This document shows positions 1-7,317 of a DNA stretch of 12,077 bases, in pieces. Source of the stretch: Egerieenecus sp048201975 (GTDB lineage: Bacteria > Bacillota > Clostridia > Christensenellales > Aristaeellaceae); the NCBI GenBank assembly GCA_048201975.1, contig DBFBGQ010000147.1:1-12077 (forward strand), written 5' to 3'. Position 1 is the first letter of the stretch. Every line of letters begins with the position of its first letter. A model generated the notes under the pieces. It worked only from the letters and a program-made list of their open reading frames with translations. It was not told where the DNA came from and searched no databases. The translations under genes were made by a program, and so were the position numbers.

Positions 1-113
<113 letters not shown>

Positions 114-240
114 AATCCTTTTATCCGCATCCCGGCAAGATCGCTCTCGCCAGGTCGCTCGCTCTCAGAATCAACTGTCGTTCTTCTTGCGTCTTTCTCT
201 GTATCGTTTTCAAGGTTCGGCGCCCCTCTCACAAGGAGCT
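114..240 (-). other. rRNA operon leader with boxA-like motif and GNRA hairpin
   Basis: This is the transcribed spacer between the rRNA promoter and the 16S 5' end. On the minus strand it holds CCTTGAAAAC (215-206), which resembles the boxA-like element before 16S genes in Bacillota. It also holds a 10-bp hairpin with two G-T wobbles: arms CCTGGCGAGA (154-145) and TCTTGCCGGG (140-131) closed by a GCGA tetraloop of the GNRA class. The octamer GAGAGCGA occurs twice, once inside this hairpin and once just upstream. The likely roles, antitermination and precursor folding, are inferred from position. No coding gene is seen here. Confidence 0.6.
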
Positions 241-245
241 TGTAT

Positions 246-274
246 ATCTTAGCAAATTCAACCCCCGTTGTCAA
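246..274 (-). promoter_or_regulatory. rRNA operon sigma-A promoter
   Basis: Read on the minus strand, TTGACA (274-269) is a perfect -35 hexamer. It is followed after exactly 17 bp by TAAGAT (251-246) as -10. Transcription should start near 239-241, about 126 nt before 16S. Upstream, at 275-310 on the same strand, lies an A-rich stretch with A-runs, fitting an UP element as expected for an rRNA promoter. I found no second convincing promoter upstream. Confidence 0.9.
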
Positions 275-425
275 CCCCTTTTTTCATCTTTTTTTGAGAT
301 TTCTGAAACATTCGTTTATATCCAAACATTTTTTCTTAAAATGTGTTCTCATGTTTCGAGAAAAATCAGCATCGAGGCATAAAATGCATCCTTGCTATGC
401 AAAATGTTCGTATTCTTGGCGGTAC
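275..425. other. AT-rich intergenic region upstream of the rRNA promoter
   Basis: No gene is seen. The stretch is markedly AT-rich compared with its neighbours. It contains a perfect 7-bp inverted repeat, ACATTTT (326-332) and AAAATGT (338-344), around TTCTT, and a more distant GAAACAT (305-311) / ATGTTTC (351-357) pair. Both could be protein-binding or curved-DNA elements for the rRNA promoter, but nothing in the sequence proves it. Confidence 0.4.
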
Positions 426-469
426 AAAAAAAGGGGATCTTCCAGCGTTTGCCAAAAAATCCCCTTTTT
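426..469 (-). terminator. Rho-independent terminator of the acetyltransferase operon
   Basis: Eleven-base arms AAAAAGGGGAT (428-438) and ATCCCCTTTTT (459-469) are perfectly complementary around a 20-nt loop. On the minus strand the ATCCCC arm runs into seven T residues (432-426), the usual intrinsic terminator layout. It begins 7 nt past the acetyltransferase stop codon. A five-T run on the plus strand means it could work both ways. It insulates the operon from the rRNA promoter downstream. Confidence 0.9.
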
Positions 470-475
470 CCCTTC

Positions 476-1669
476 TCAGAATGAATCGCGCAGGAAGGTG
501 TCTCTGCGAATCAGCAGCGCCTCCATCAATGCATTGGTCCTTCGCACGATCCCGCGACGCATCATTGCAAACTCTGCGACGCTCATTTTTCCCAGCACCA
601 GCAGCGTTAGCCCGCCAATATCCGTCGAGATGTCCGCATCGGTGGGTTCGGTATCCTCCACACGCAGCTCCAGGCCATCGCTGGTCACCCGGAAGAACCC
701 ATTATTCTCCGGCACCTGCCCGTCGGATACTTCCAAGGTAAAGCTCCCTGGGAGCACCGGCGCAGGCAGCAAAGCCACTGCGCGCCGCACGTCCAGTATG
801 CGCGCCATGCCGTTGGTATAGGTTTTTTCCTGCAATTCATGGGGTTCCGTAAGCAAAAACCGCATCTCCAGGTCGGCCGGCACCGTCAGCCGCACCTGCC
901 GGTACTCATTGCCGCCGCGAAGCATGGCAAAAATGGCTTCCAGCCCTTCCGGGGTCGTCCAGGCCATGTCCAGCAAATGCAATTGTCCGCGCCCACCCTG
1001 AGGTTCGATCTCCCCCACCCACCAGGCCATGGGGTCGCCCTGGGCGTCACGGAAAAGATACAGATATTTCAACTGCTCCCAGGGCGTGCCTGCCCATTTG
1101 CGCTCCCAGCACATTTCATCCCGGTGGATGGACAGATTCCGTCCCCGGGCATAGGCCTCATAGACCTGGCGAACCGCTTCCCGGCCCGCTTCGTTTTCAG
1201 GCAGCACCAGCTCCGTGCTGGCGGCGCGGCGCAGGTCCGCCCGCAAGGCCCGGGGATCAAAGGTCGCCTCCCTGGCTACCTGAACCAGCTCATAGCCAAA
1301 CTTCCGGTAATACATATGACTAAAGGGGTACAGCGCGCTGAAAATATATCCTTCCCGCCGCGCTCTGGGCAGCCCTTCCTCAAATAGCGCACGGATGCCG
1401 CCTTCGCGCCGATGGGCCGGATGGCTGACCACGCCGCCAATCCCCAGGAGCTTTACCTCCTGGCCGCTGAAGTGGCAACCCATGTCCAGCTGAATCATGC
1501 CGCTGCACAGCTGGCCATTTTCATCAAAAGCGCCGCGGTATTGCCGCTGCTGGGCATCGGTCTCCCTGGCAATGTTCGCGCTTTCATCCCGAAAGGGGTA
1601 GGTAAAGCACAGGGAGCACAGCCGGCCGTATGCCGCGCGTTCCTCCGACCGAATCTGACGTACCTCCAC
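476..1669 (-). CDS. Eis-like GNAT N-acetyltransferase with C-terminal SCP2-like domain
   Basis: This 397-residue protein is probably a cytosolic acetyl-CoA-dependent N-acetyltransferase of the Eis family, known elsewhere for acetylating aminoglycosides and lysine-containing peptides; its own substrate is unknown. The first GNAT domain covers roughly residues 1-135, with the acetyl-CoA loop at 79-92 (GGVVSHPAHRREGG) and the family signature SALYPFSHMYYRKFGYE at 111-127. A second GNAT-like region spans about 150-280 and an SCP2-like domain 287-397. It ends in Phe; in mycobacterial Eis the terminal Phe carboxylate takes part in catalysis. Length matches the family (about 400). The start is GTG, supported by AAGGAGG eight bases upstream. 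It is the last gene of the operon, 18 nt after the MacB-like gene, and its C-terminal domain resembles that protein's tail. The family is secure; the substrate is not. Confidence 0.92.
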   Translation of the reverse strand: MEVRQIRSEERAAYGRLCSLCFTYPFRDESANIARETDAQQRQYRGAFDENGQLCSGMIQLDMGCHFSGQEVKLLGIGGVVSHPAHRREGGIRALFEEGLPRARREGYIFSALYPFSHMYYRKFGYELVQVAREATFDPRALRADLRRAASTELVLPENEAGREAVRQVYEAYARGRNLSIHRDEMCWERKWAGTPWEQLKYLYLFRDAQGDPMAWWVGEIEPQGGRGQLHLLDMAWTTPEGLEAIFAMLRGGNEYRQVRLTVPADLEMRFLLTEPHELQEKTYTNGMARILDVRRAVALLPAPVLPGSFTLEVSDGQVPENNGFFRVTSDGLELRVEDTEPTDADISTDIGGLTLLVLGKMSVAEFAMMRRGIVRRTNALMEALLIRRDTFLRDSF

Positions 1670-1687
1670 AGGGTACTCCTCCTTCTC

Positions 1688-3364
1688 TTATGCATCCGCC
1701 TGGCGCATCAGCGACAGATGGTGGCTGAACAGGCCGTCCATGGTGGGGCAGCGCTGGGTCAGGTCGAAGCCCTCGCCGTCCTCCAGAAAATCGCGAAGGT
1801 TGCGCTCGCCGTACACCAGCCTGGTCAGCGCCCGCATATTCAACTGCATATCATAATTTCGTTCTGTTTCGGTAACCGTTTTTCCTTCCGGTTTGCAGGA
1901 AATCAGATATTTTCCGTTGTTCTGGGGAATCTGTCCATCCGTAACCTCCAGCACAAAGCTGCCGTATACGGCGGTATTGGGCAACGCCTCCAGCACCTGC
2001 CGCGCGTTGAGTATGCGCACCAGCGCCACGCCTTCCTTGCCCTCCATATGGACCTTGCCCATCACGGCGTTCTGATCCAGGGGTACATAATCCATATCCA
2101 TCAGCGGGCCGGGCCTGCCTGTCCGCAACGTGGAAACCATGGTGCCCATTTTATACATGGCGCGCAGGGACTCCACCTCCCGCTCCTCTCGGGTGCGCAG
2201 GCGGCCGTACAGCAGGGCCAGTACCAAGCCGCACCCGGCGCTGGCCAGTTGGATCATCAGCCCGTAAAAGCGCAGGCGCATAAATTCGGGGCTGCGAAGC
2301 TCCGCCAGCGTGGAGGACGGCTGCCAGCATTTCCAGAAGGCGTTGGCGATTTCTTCCCACTCCACCAGCACCGCGGGAATCCATTCTGGGAACGTGTACA
2401 CGGGCTCGATGATGTATTGCATCAGCACCGCAACCGCCCCCGCGCATAGCAGATACCCCAGGCCCAGCACCAGCGCCTGCAGGGCGAAGCGGGGCATCAG
2501 CCGGATGGCATAGCTGCTCTTGAGCCGTTCCCCGTTGTCCCGCAGTACGTCATGCACCCGCCTGTTCAGGAAGCGGACAGCCCGCAGCACCAGGGTGATA
2601 CCGCACAGGAACAGCAGCAAACGCAGCCACAGCTTCGCGCCCATGCTCTCCTTGCCCAGGTCAATCATGTTGCCGCCGCTCAGCCAGCTATCCATGGCCG
2701 ACTGAAAGGCCACGGATGCGCCGGTACCCGCAATGGGCACGGCGGACACCATCAGCGCGTCCACCGGCATCTCCAGGGACGCCACCGACGCCAGCGGGAT
2801 GTAGGCGCCCCCTTCGTTCAGGTCTCCCACCTGCTTTTGATGCCGCACAATGCCAATCACCCGGTATTCCTTCCCCGAAACCGTCACCGTACGCTCCAGG
2901 GGATCGCCGATGTTGAACAGCTGCAACGCCAGCTGCTCGTCCAGCAGGATCACGTCCGCACCCTTTTCCAGTTCTTCGGGGAAAAACAGCCGTCCATAGC
3001 GCAGATAGTGCGGCCGTACGGCAAAAGCGTTTTCCCCCAGCAGCTCCAGCCGCCCCTGGTTGCCGTTGCCGATGTCCGACTGGAAGGACTGCTGATCCAC
3101 GATGCCCGTAAGCGTATAGGCGCTCACGTTGCCGCTCAGTCCTTCCATGGTTTCCTTCAACTGTTTGGCCCGGTCCATCAGCGGCTTGTTGGGCTGCGGC
3201 TCAGCCGTGTTCCCCTCCTGATCCCCGCTGGCGGCTTCCGGGGTGGGCGCCTTGACAAGATATTGCAGCTGATTGCCCACGCTGTTCACCGCCACCACGC
3301 AGTATGTCAACGCCGCCGCCAGAAGCAGAAGGAGTACGAGCTTCCTCCATGGTTTCTTCTGCAT
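1688..3364 (-). CDS. MacB/FtsX-type permease fused to an Eis-like SCP2 domain
   Basis: A 558-residue membrane protein. Residues 8-27 form a helix after a basic start. Residues 30-243 resemble the MacB extracytoplasmic core domain, with LDEQLALQLFNIGDPLERTV (141-160) and EYRVIGIVR (166-174). Helices follow at about 244-265, 294-316 and 366-387, giving the 1+3 layout of MacB permeases. Basic residues on the predicted inner sides place the C-terminus in the cytosol. There is no ATPase domain. After a linker, residues 445-558 resemble the C-terminal SCP2-like domain of the neighbouring Eis-like protein: RIL...GSF.LEV.DGQ.P.NNG is shared, with 19 of 39 ungapped identities counted by eye. ATG start with GGAGGAGG upstream. 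It lies 18 nt after the adaptor gene, suggesting one exporter. The fusion is unusual in my knowledge of the family. The transported molecule is unknown. Confidence 0.82.
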   Translation of the reverse strand: MQKKPWRKLVLLLLLAAALTYCVVAVNSVGNQLQYLVKAPTPEAASGDQEGNTAEPQPNKPLMDRAKQLKETMEGLSGNVSAYTLTGIVDQQSFQSDIGNGNQGRLELLGENAFAVRPHYLRYGRLFFPEELEKGADVILLDEQLALQLFNIGDPLERTVTVSGKEYRVIGIVRHQKQVGDLNEGGAYIPLASVASLEMPVDALMVSAVPIAGTGASVAFQSAMDSWLSGGNMIDLGKESMGAKLWLRLLLFLCGITLVLRAVRFLNRRVHDVLRDNGERLKSSYAIRLMPRFALQALVLGLGYLLCAGAVAVLMQYIIEPVYTFPEWIPAVLVEWEEIANAFWKCWQPSSTLAELRSPEFMRLRFYGLMIQLASAGCGLVLALLYGRLRTREEREVESLRAMYKMGTMVSTLRTGRPGPLMDMDYVPLDQNAVMGKVHMEGKEGVALVRILNARQVLEALPNTAVYGSFVLEVTDGQIPQNNGKYLISCKPEGKTVTETERNYDMQLNMRALTRLVYGERNLRDFLEDGEGFDLTQRCPTMDGLFSHHLSLMRQADA

Positions 3365-3382
3365 ATGCTCCTCCTCCGGCTA

Positions 3383-4756
3383 TCAATTCACATACTCCAT
3401 GACCGTCTGTCCGTCCGTCAGCGCCCGGTCTTCCTTGTCCGCTATCTGCTGATAGCTCAGGTCTTCCTGGATGGAAACGTACTTATCGCTGCGCTCGGCC
3501 ACGGTCACGCTGGTCTTGACCACCTTCATGCTGGAGGAGGAAAGCACCCCGCCCCAGCTCCGCTGAATCAGGTACACATAGTCGGACCCTTCGCCCTCGT
3601 TGCGCACGGCGCTAGCCGGGAGCAGCGTGGTGCTCTTGCTGGCCCGGTAGGTGATGCTCACCTCCACCCCGCCGTCCATAATCGCCCGGCGAATGGCGGA
3701 AGACCCCGTCTCAGCCATGCTCTCCGGCAGAGTAATGAGCATATACTTGGTGCCGTCGGTTTCCGTGCCCACCTTTTCCACGGTGGTCCGCTCCTCCCCA
3801 TAGGTGCCGGAGACCACGGTGGCCTTCGATCCCTCGGTAATGGTGCGGTCCGTGTTGGCCAGGGACGCCTTGAGCACCGGCGCCACATCCTTGCCGCTGA
3901 TGGCGTAGGCCAGCTTGGTCCCATCGTAGGTGTCGCCCTCGTTCACGTCCACGGAGACGATGTACCCGTCCCTGGGCGCGGTCACCTTGGAAAGGGTAGC
4001 GTTCCGGCTTTCCAGCGCCACCATCTGCTCCTGCAGTTCATCCATAGCTTCCAGGGCCGCGTTGCGATCGTTGATGTACTTGAACACATCGTCGTCCACC
4101 CGAAGCTTGCGATTTTCATACACCTCAAAGAAGGCCTCTCTGGCGGCCTCCACAGCGCCTTTCGCCGCCACCGCTTTGTCCACCGCCTGGGCCACCTCCG
4201 CCGGCACCTCCGTCAGGGCCGCCAGCTGCTTGCTCCACTCGCTGGGATCCCCCGTCAGGTTGATTCCGGCCTGCATGGCCGTAAAACGGGACTGGTAGGT
4301 GATCTCCGCCAGCTGATCCTGGCTGTCCAGCAGCTGCTGGTACAGTTCGTTCTGCTTGCTCTCCTTGGAGAGCTTGCGGTTGGTAATGTCCAGATCCAGC
4401 AGCTCCTTGGACTTGGTCTGATAGTCGTCCTGGAGTTTCTTCATGTCCTCCTCATAGCCGGGAAGATGGGCCGTAAAGATGGTCTCGCCCGCAGCAACCC
4501 AGTGGCCGGGCTGCACGTAAACCTTCTCCACAACGATATTGCTCTTGGCGGCGTCTTCCAGAATGATGTCTTCCTTCTCCGGGAACTCCACCTTCGCATT
4601 GAATTTCAGCTCCTGCTCGAACCGGCCCGTGGAGCCCGTGACGATCTGTACCTTGGGGGTGGTGATGGTCTGCACCGTGCGCGCGAAGAACATGCACAGG
4701 GCCACCACCACAGCCAGCACAATCAGGCCCTTCATGGCAAAACGCTTGAGTTTCAT
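3383..4756 (-). CDS. MacA/HlyD-like periplasmic-adaptor (membrane fusion) protein
   Basis: A 457-residue adaptor of the HlyD/MacA type, which in exporters links or regulates a MacB-like permease on the outer face of the membrane. One membrane helix at residues 8-27 follows a basic N-terminus. The split lipoyl-like domain is visible as VVEKVYVQPGHWVAAGETIF (75-94) and VTAPRDGYIVSVDVNEGD (258-275). Between them lie long charged helical stretches (about 100-165 and 190-257) fitting the alpha-hairpin. Beta-rich barrel and proximal domains fill 285-457. ATG start with GGGAGGAG upstream. It sits 31 nt after the MalG-type permease gene and 18 nt before the MacB-like gene, which supports pairing with the latter. 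In Gram-positive bacteria such adaptors work without an outer-membrane channel. Confidence 0.9.
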   Translation of the reverse strand: MKLKRFAMKGLIVLAVVVALCMFFARTVQTITTPKVQIVTGSTGRFEQELKFNAKVEFPEKEDIILEDAAKSNIVVEKVYVQPGHWVAAGETIFTAHLPGYEEDMKKLQDDYQTKSKELLDLDITNRKLSKESKQNELYQQLLDSQDQLAEITYQSRFTAMQAGINLTGDPSEWSKQLAALTEVPAEVAQAVDKAVAAKGAVEAAREAFFEVYENRKLRVDDDVFKYINDRNAALEAMDELQEQMVALESRNATLSKVTAPRDGYIVSVDVNEGDTYDGTKLAYAISGKDVAPVLKASLANTDRTITEGSKATVVSGTYGEERTTVEKVGTETDGTKYMLITLPESMAETGSSAIRRAIMDGGVEVSITYRASKSTTLLPASAVRNEGEGSDYVYLIQRSWGGVLSSSSMKVVKTSVTVAERSDKYVSIQEDLSYQQIADKEDRALTDGQTVMEYVN

Positions 4757-4787
4757 AATGGTATCTCTCCTCCCGCAAAGGCTCCTT

Positions 4788-5678
4788 TTATTTCAGTTCG
4801 CTCAGCTGTATGCCCTGGAGAATGTCTTCCTGGAAATACAGATAGATCAGCATGGTTGGCAAAATGTACAGCGCCGAGCCCGCAAAGGCCACGTCCGCGC
4901 CCTCGGTGGAAATTTGGTTGAACATCACCGAAAGCGGCTGGGCAGCGGTGTTGTTGGCCAAATAGACCAGCGGCTGTTCCACCATGTTCCAGCAGTCCGC
5001 GAAGGACAGCGCCGCCGCCGCGCCCAGAATGGGCTTGCACACCGGCAGAATTACATGCACAAATCCCCGCACCGGTCCCGCGCCGTCGATCATGCCGGCC
5101 TCCAGCAGCCCGTTGGGCAGGCTCACCATGAACTGGCGCAGCAGGAAGATGTAAAAGGGCGAAAATACCATGGGCAGGATCACCGCCCAAGCCGTGTCCA
5201 TGAGCCCCAGGGTACGCAGGGTGATGACGCTGGGCGCCATGGTGACCTGGAAGGGCAGCACCATCAGCATCATGATCAGCACCATCAACGCGTTCTTGCC
5301 CCGGAAGGTAAACCGGCTAAGCGCATAGGCCGTGAGTGGAATCACCAGCCCCTGCCCCGCCAGAATCGCGGCCGTGTACATCACCGAGTTGCAGAACAGC
5401 TGCAGGTAGGTGGGCTCTTCGATGAGTATCTTATAATACTGCCGCAGGGAAAATACCGCCGGTGAAAGCGGCACATCCATCCAGACCGTTGCGTCGTAGT
5501 TGCCCCGCTGATTCAAAAAGCTGGTGATTTCACCCTTGGGGAAGAAGGAATAGAGGAACGTGAAAATCAGTGGCAGGAGAATCAGCGTGCAAAGCACCGT
5601 AAGCGCGATTAGGGAAATATAGTATCCCAACCCACGCCGCCTGTGATGCCGCACCCGCCGCGCCGTCCTTTGCGTCAT
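4788..5678 (-). CDS. Carbohydrate ABC transporter permease, MalG type
   Basis: A 296-residue integral membrane subunit of a CUT1-type sugar importer. It has about six hydrophobic helices, starting at residues 18-44, and a long extracytoplasmic loop at about 46-90. The cytoplasmic EAA loop that contacts the ATPase is clear: LLEAGMIDGAG (191-201) followed by VILPVCKP (209-216). MalG-type permeases usually end close after the last helix, as here. The ATG overlaps the stop of the upstream permease gene by four bases (ATGA at 5678-5675), showing translational coupling, with GGGGAGGAAA as ribosome binding site. The partner ATPase and substrate-binding protein are not in the window. The substrate cannot be read from the sequence. 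Confidence 0.94.
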   Translation of the reverse strand: MTQRTARRVRHHRRRGLGYYISLIALTVLCTLILLPLIFTFLYSFFPKGEITSFLNQRGNYDATVWMDVPLSPAVFSLRQYYKILIEEPTYLQLFCNSVMYTAAILAGQGLVIPLTAYALSRFTFRGKNALMVLIMMLMVLPFQVTMAPSVITLRTLGLMDTAWAVILPMVFSPFYIFLLRQFMVSLPNGLLEAGMIDGAGPVRGFVHVILPVCKPILGAAAALSFADCWNMVEQPLVYLANNTAAQPLSVMFNQISTEGADVAFAGSALYILPTMLIYLYFQEDILQGIQLSELK

Positions 5679-6529
5679 GCCGTTTCCTCCCCTCGAACCG
5701 CCTTCACCCGGTACATCAGCACAAACATGACGATCACCAGCACCGCAAAGGAGTATGCGGCGGTGGTCACATCCTGATAGTCCAGCTTGGCAAATTTGTT
5801 ATTCATAAAATGCTGCAGGGTGTAAATCGCATCATCTGGGTAAGATCCGCCGATGAAATACACTTCCTTGAAGATCTTGAAGGCGTTGACCCAGGCCAAT
5901 ACAAACACAAGAAAGGCCGTCGGCCAAATCTGTGGCAGCGTAATTTTGAAAGCCTGGGTCACACTGCCCGCGCCCTCCAGGGAAGCGTACTCATACAGGC
6001 TGGGATGCACCGTTTCCAGCGCCGCAGAGAACAGCACCACCGAGAAGCCCAGATTTTTCCATATGTACAGCAGCACCACAGGCGTTCGCAGGGCGTTGCC
6101 TTCCAGCCACAGCACCCGCTCCATGCCCATGCCCACCACCAGCCGGTTGACCACGCCGCCGTAATCGAACATGGTCAGCCAGATCAGCAGCAGCGCCGAG
6201 GACGGCATCAGATAGGGCATCAGCAGAATATTGCGAAAGCCCGTGCTGCGCTCCTTCAGGCTTTTGAGCATCGCCGCCATCAGAAACGACAAAAGCCAAA
6301 TGGTGGGCGCGCAAAGAACCGACAGCTCCAGCGTGTTCTTCAAGCCCAGCTGAAACATGGGGTTCTGCCATACCCGCAGGTAATTGCTGAATCCCACGTA
6401 GTTGTTGGCGAAGCTGCCGTCCGTTACGGAATAATATACGCCTCCGAAAAAAGGTACCACATAAAAGACAAGGATTCCCAGCATCCCTGGCAGCATCAGC
6501 AGCCAGACGATTTTCTTGCGGTGAAACAA
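5675..6529 (-). CDS. Carbohydrate ABC transporter permease, MalF/LacF type
   Basis: Second subunit of the CUT1-type sugar permease pair, 284 residues with the start chosen here. The N-terminus FHRKKIVWLLMLPGMLGILV is typical of these permeases. About six helices are visible. The EAA loop reads YEYASLEGAGSVTQAFKITL, followed by PQIWPT. Start choice: the frame stays open up to a TTG at 6583, but that has no ribosome binding site and adds a Gly/Pro/Arg-rich segment unlike the family. The TTG at 6529 has GGAGG seven bases upstream and yields the normal N-terminus. It heads the operon, after a structured leader and a terminator, and is translationally coupled to the MalG-type gene. Confidence 0.92.
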   Translation of the reverse strand: MFHRKKIVWLLMLPGMLGILVFYVVPFFGGVYYSVTDGSFANNYVGFSNYLRVWQNPMFQLGLKNTLELSVLCAPTIWLLSFLMAAMLKSLKERSTGFRNILLMPYLMPSSALLLIWLTMFDYGGVVNRLVVGMGMERVLWLEGNALRTPVVLLYIWKNLGFSVVLFSAALETVHPSLYEYASLEGAGSVTQAFKITLPQIWPTAFLVFVLAWVNAFKIFKEVYFIGGSYPDDAIYTLQHFMNNKFAKLDYQDVTTAAYSFAVLVIVMFVLMYRVKAVRGEETA

Positions 6530-6727
6530 CCTTCCGCCTCCTCGGACGCATCCCCCGGCCGGCCCGCTTCCTCCTGGACGCAAGCCGCGGCGTATGGGGA
6601 CGGTTTCTTGTTACCCATGTCGCACGCGCGGAAGCAGGCGTCACCCCGCCGCCTGTTTCCGCAGGCTAGTGTTCTTTATTGCAACGGTCCTTCCCTGCCA
6701 TTTCTTCCACAAAAAGGCCGGGAATGT
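6530..6727 (-). other. Leader of the permease operon, structured, no confident promoter
   Basis: No gene is visible between the terminator at 6728-6786 and the permease start. Because that terminator lies upstream, a promoter is expected here, but I find only a weak candidate on the minus strand: ATGGCA, 17 bp, TAAAGA. The stretch holds a strong inverted repeat (6628-6662) with an overlapping alternative hairpin. It also holds the palindrome GGCCGGCC and two GGAGG-type ribosome binding sequences, at about 6570-6576 and 6537-6541; the second serves the chosen start. Confidence 0.4.
6628..6662 (-). repeat. 13-bp inverted repeat in the permease leader
   Basis: Arms GCGGAAGCAGGCG (6628-6640) and CGCCTGTTTCCGC (6650-6662) pair at 12 of 13 positions around a 9-nt loop, giving a very stable GC-rich hairpin. 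The arm at 6651-6655 can instead pair with CAGGC at 6662-6666, so two structures compete. No T-run follows on either strand, so it is not an intrinsic terminator as it stands. It could be an RNA control element or an operator. Confidence 0.55.
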
Positions 6728-6786
6728 GAAAAAAATGAAAATAGGCGAAACCGCCGACCTTCTGTGCAGAAGCTTCGCGTTTCGCC
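6728..6786 (-). terminator. Rho-independent terminator after the small membrane protein gene
   Basis: On the minus strand GGCGAAAC (6786-6779) pairs perfectly with GTTTCGCC (6751-6744). An inner CTTCT/AGAAG stem (6772-6768 with 6763-6759) caps it. The sequence then runs into TATTTTCATTTTTTT (6742-6728). It starts 37 nt past the stop of the gene at 6824, so that gene and the permeases form separate transcription units. Confidence 0.85.
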
Positions 6787-6823
6787 CTGGGGGTTTTACG
6801 CATACCCGATGCAGCGCCCGCTT

Positions 6824-7306
6824 TTATTCCAGCAGCTCCACCTGATCGTACAGCGTGGTCAGCGTCTGCAGCAGCTGTGTCTGATAATCTCCGGTGGTCA
6901 TGCCGGTGATCAGCTTGGTTTCATAGTCGTCCAATAGCGTATACAGGTTGGAAAAGTAGCTTTCCTGCACCATCCATCCCGAGCTTCCTTCCAGGCCCAC
7001 GTTCAGATCGTTGATGGTCTGCATACTGTAGATGTGCTGGCGAATCTTGCCCAGCGTGCTGGAGGAGCCTGACCCTGCGGTACGCGACAACGTATTGCAC
7101 AGCTGCAGCGCGTTGCCGCACTCGGTTTGTATCTTCTGCACAAACAGCTCATGCGCGGAGGATTGATAGCGCAGGGCGTTCCCGCCAAAAATCGCCAGGG
7201 CAATCACGGCCACCACCAGCAGCAGCGTAAATATGAATTGCACGCGCCGACGGAGCTGATCGCTTCCGCTGTCTCCACCGCGCATGTGGGGAGAATATCG
7301 GTACAT
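6824..7306 (-). CDS. Single-pass membrane protein of unknown function
   Basis: I do not recognise this 160-residue protein. A short basic N-terminus (QLRRR at about 18-22) precedes one strong helix at about 25-42, rich in Leu, Val, Ala and Ile. Positive-inside rules then place the remaining 115 residues outside the membrane. That part looks mainly helical, has a Gly/Ser-rich bend (SGSSS) and two Cys residues close together, and shows no known catalytic motif. Start choice: an ATG at 7312 lies only one base from GGAGG, whereas the ATG two codons on (7306) is seven bases away, so I prefer 7306. It lies about 115 nt downstream of the glycosyltransferase gene, may be co-transcribed with it, and ends in its own terminator. 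Confidence 0.7.
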   Translation of the reverse strand: MYRYSPHMRGGDSGSDQLRRRVQFIFTLLLVVAVIALAIFGGNALRYQSSAHELFVQKIQTECGNALQLCNTLSRTAGSGSSSTLGKIRQHIYSMQTINDLNVGLEGSSGWMVQESYFSNLYTLLDDYETKLITGMTTGDYQTQLLQTLTTLYDQVELLE

Positions 7307-7317
7307 TTGCATTCCTC

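Noticed and set aside
2552..4921. A 789-codon open frame on the plus strand.
   Set aside because: It lies antisense to the adaptor and MacB-like genes, which have clear family motifs and ribosome binding sites. It is rich in His, Gln, Arg and Gly, as expected for antisense of GC-rich coding DNA.
6680..6700. Sigma-54-like promoter (TGGCA ... TTGCA, minus strand).
   Set aside because: The spacing between the GG and GC elements is five bases too long for sigma-54.
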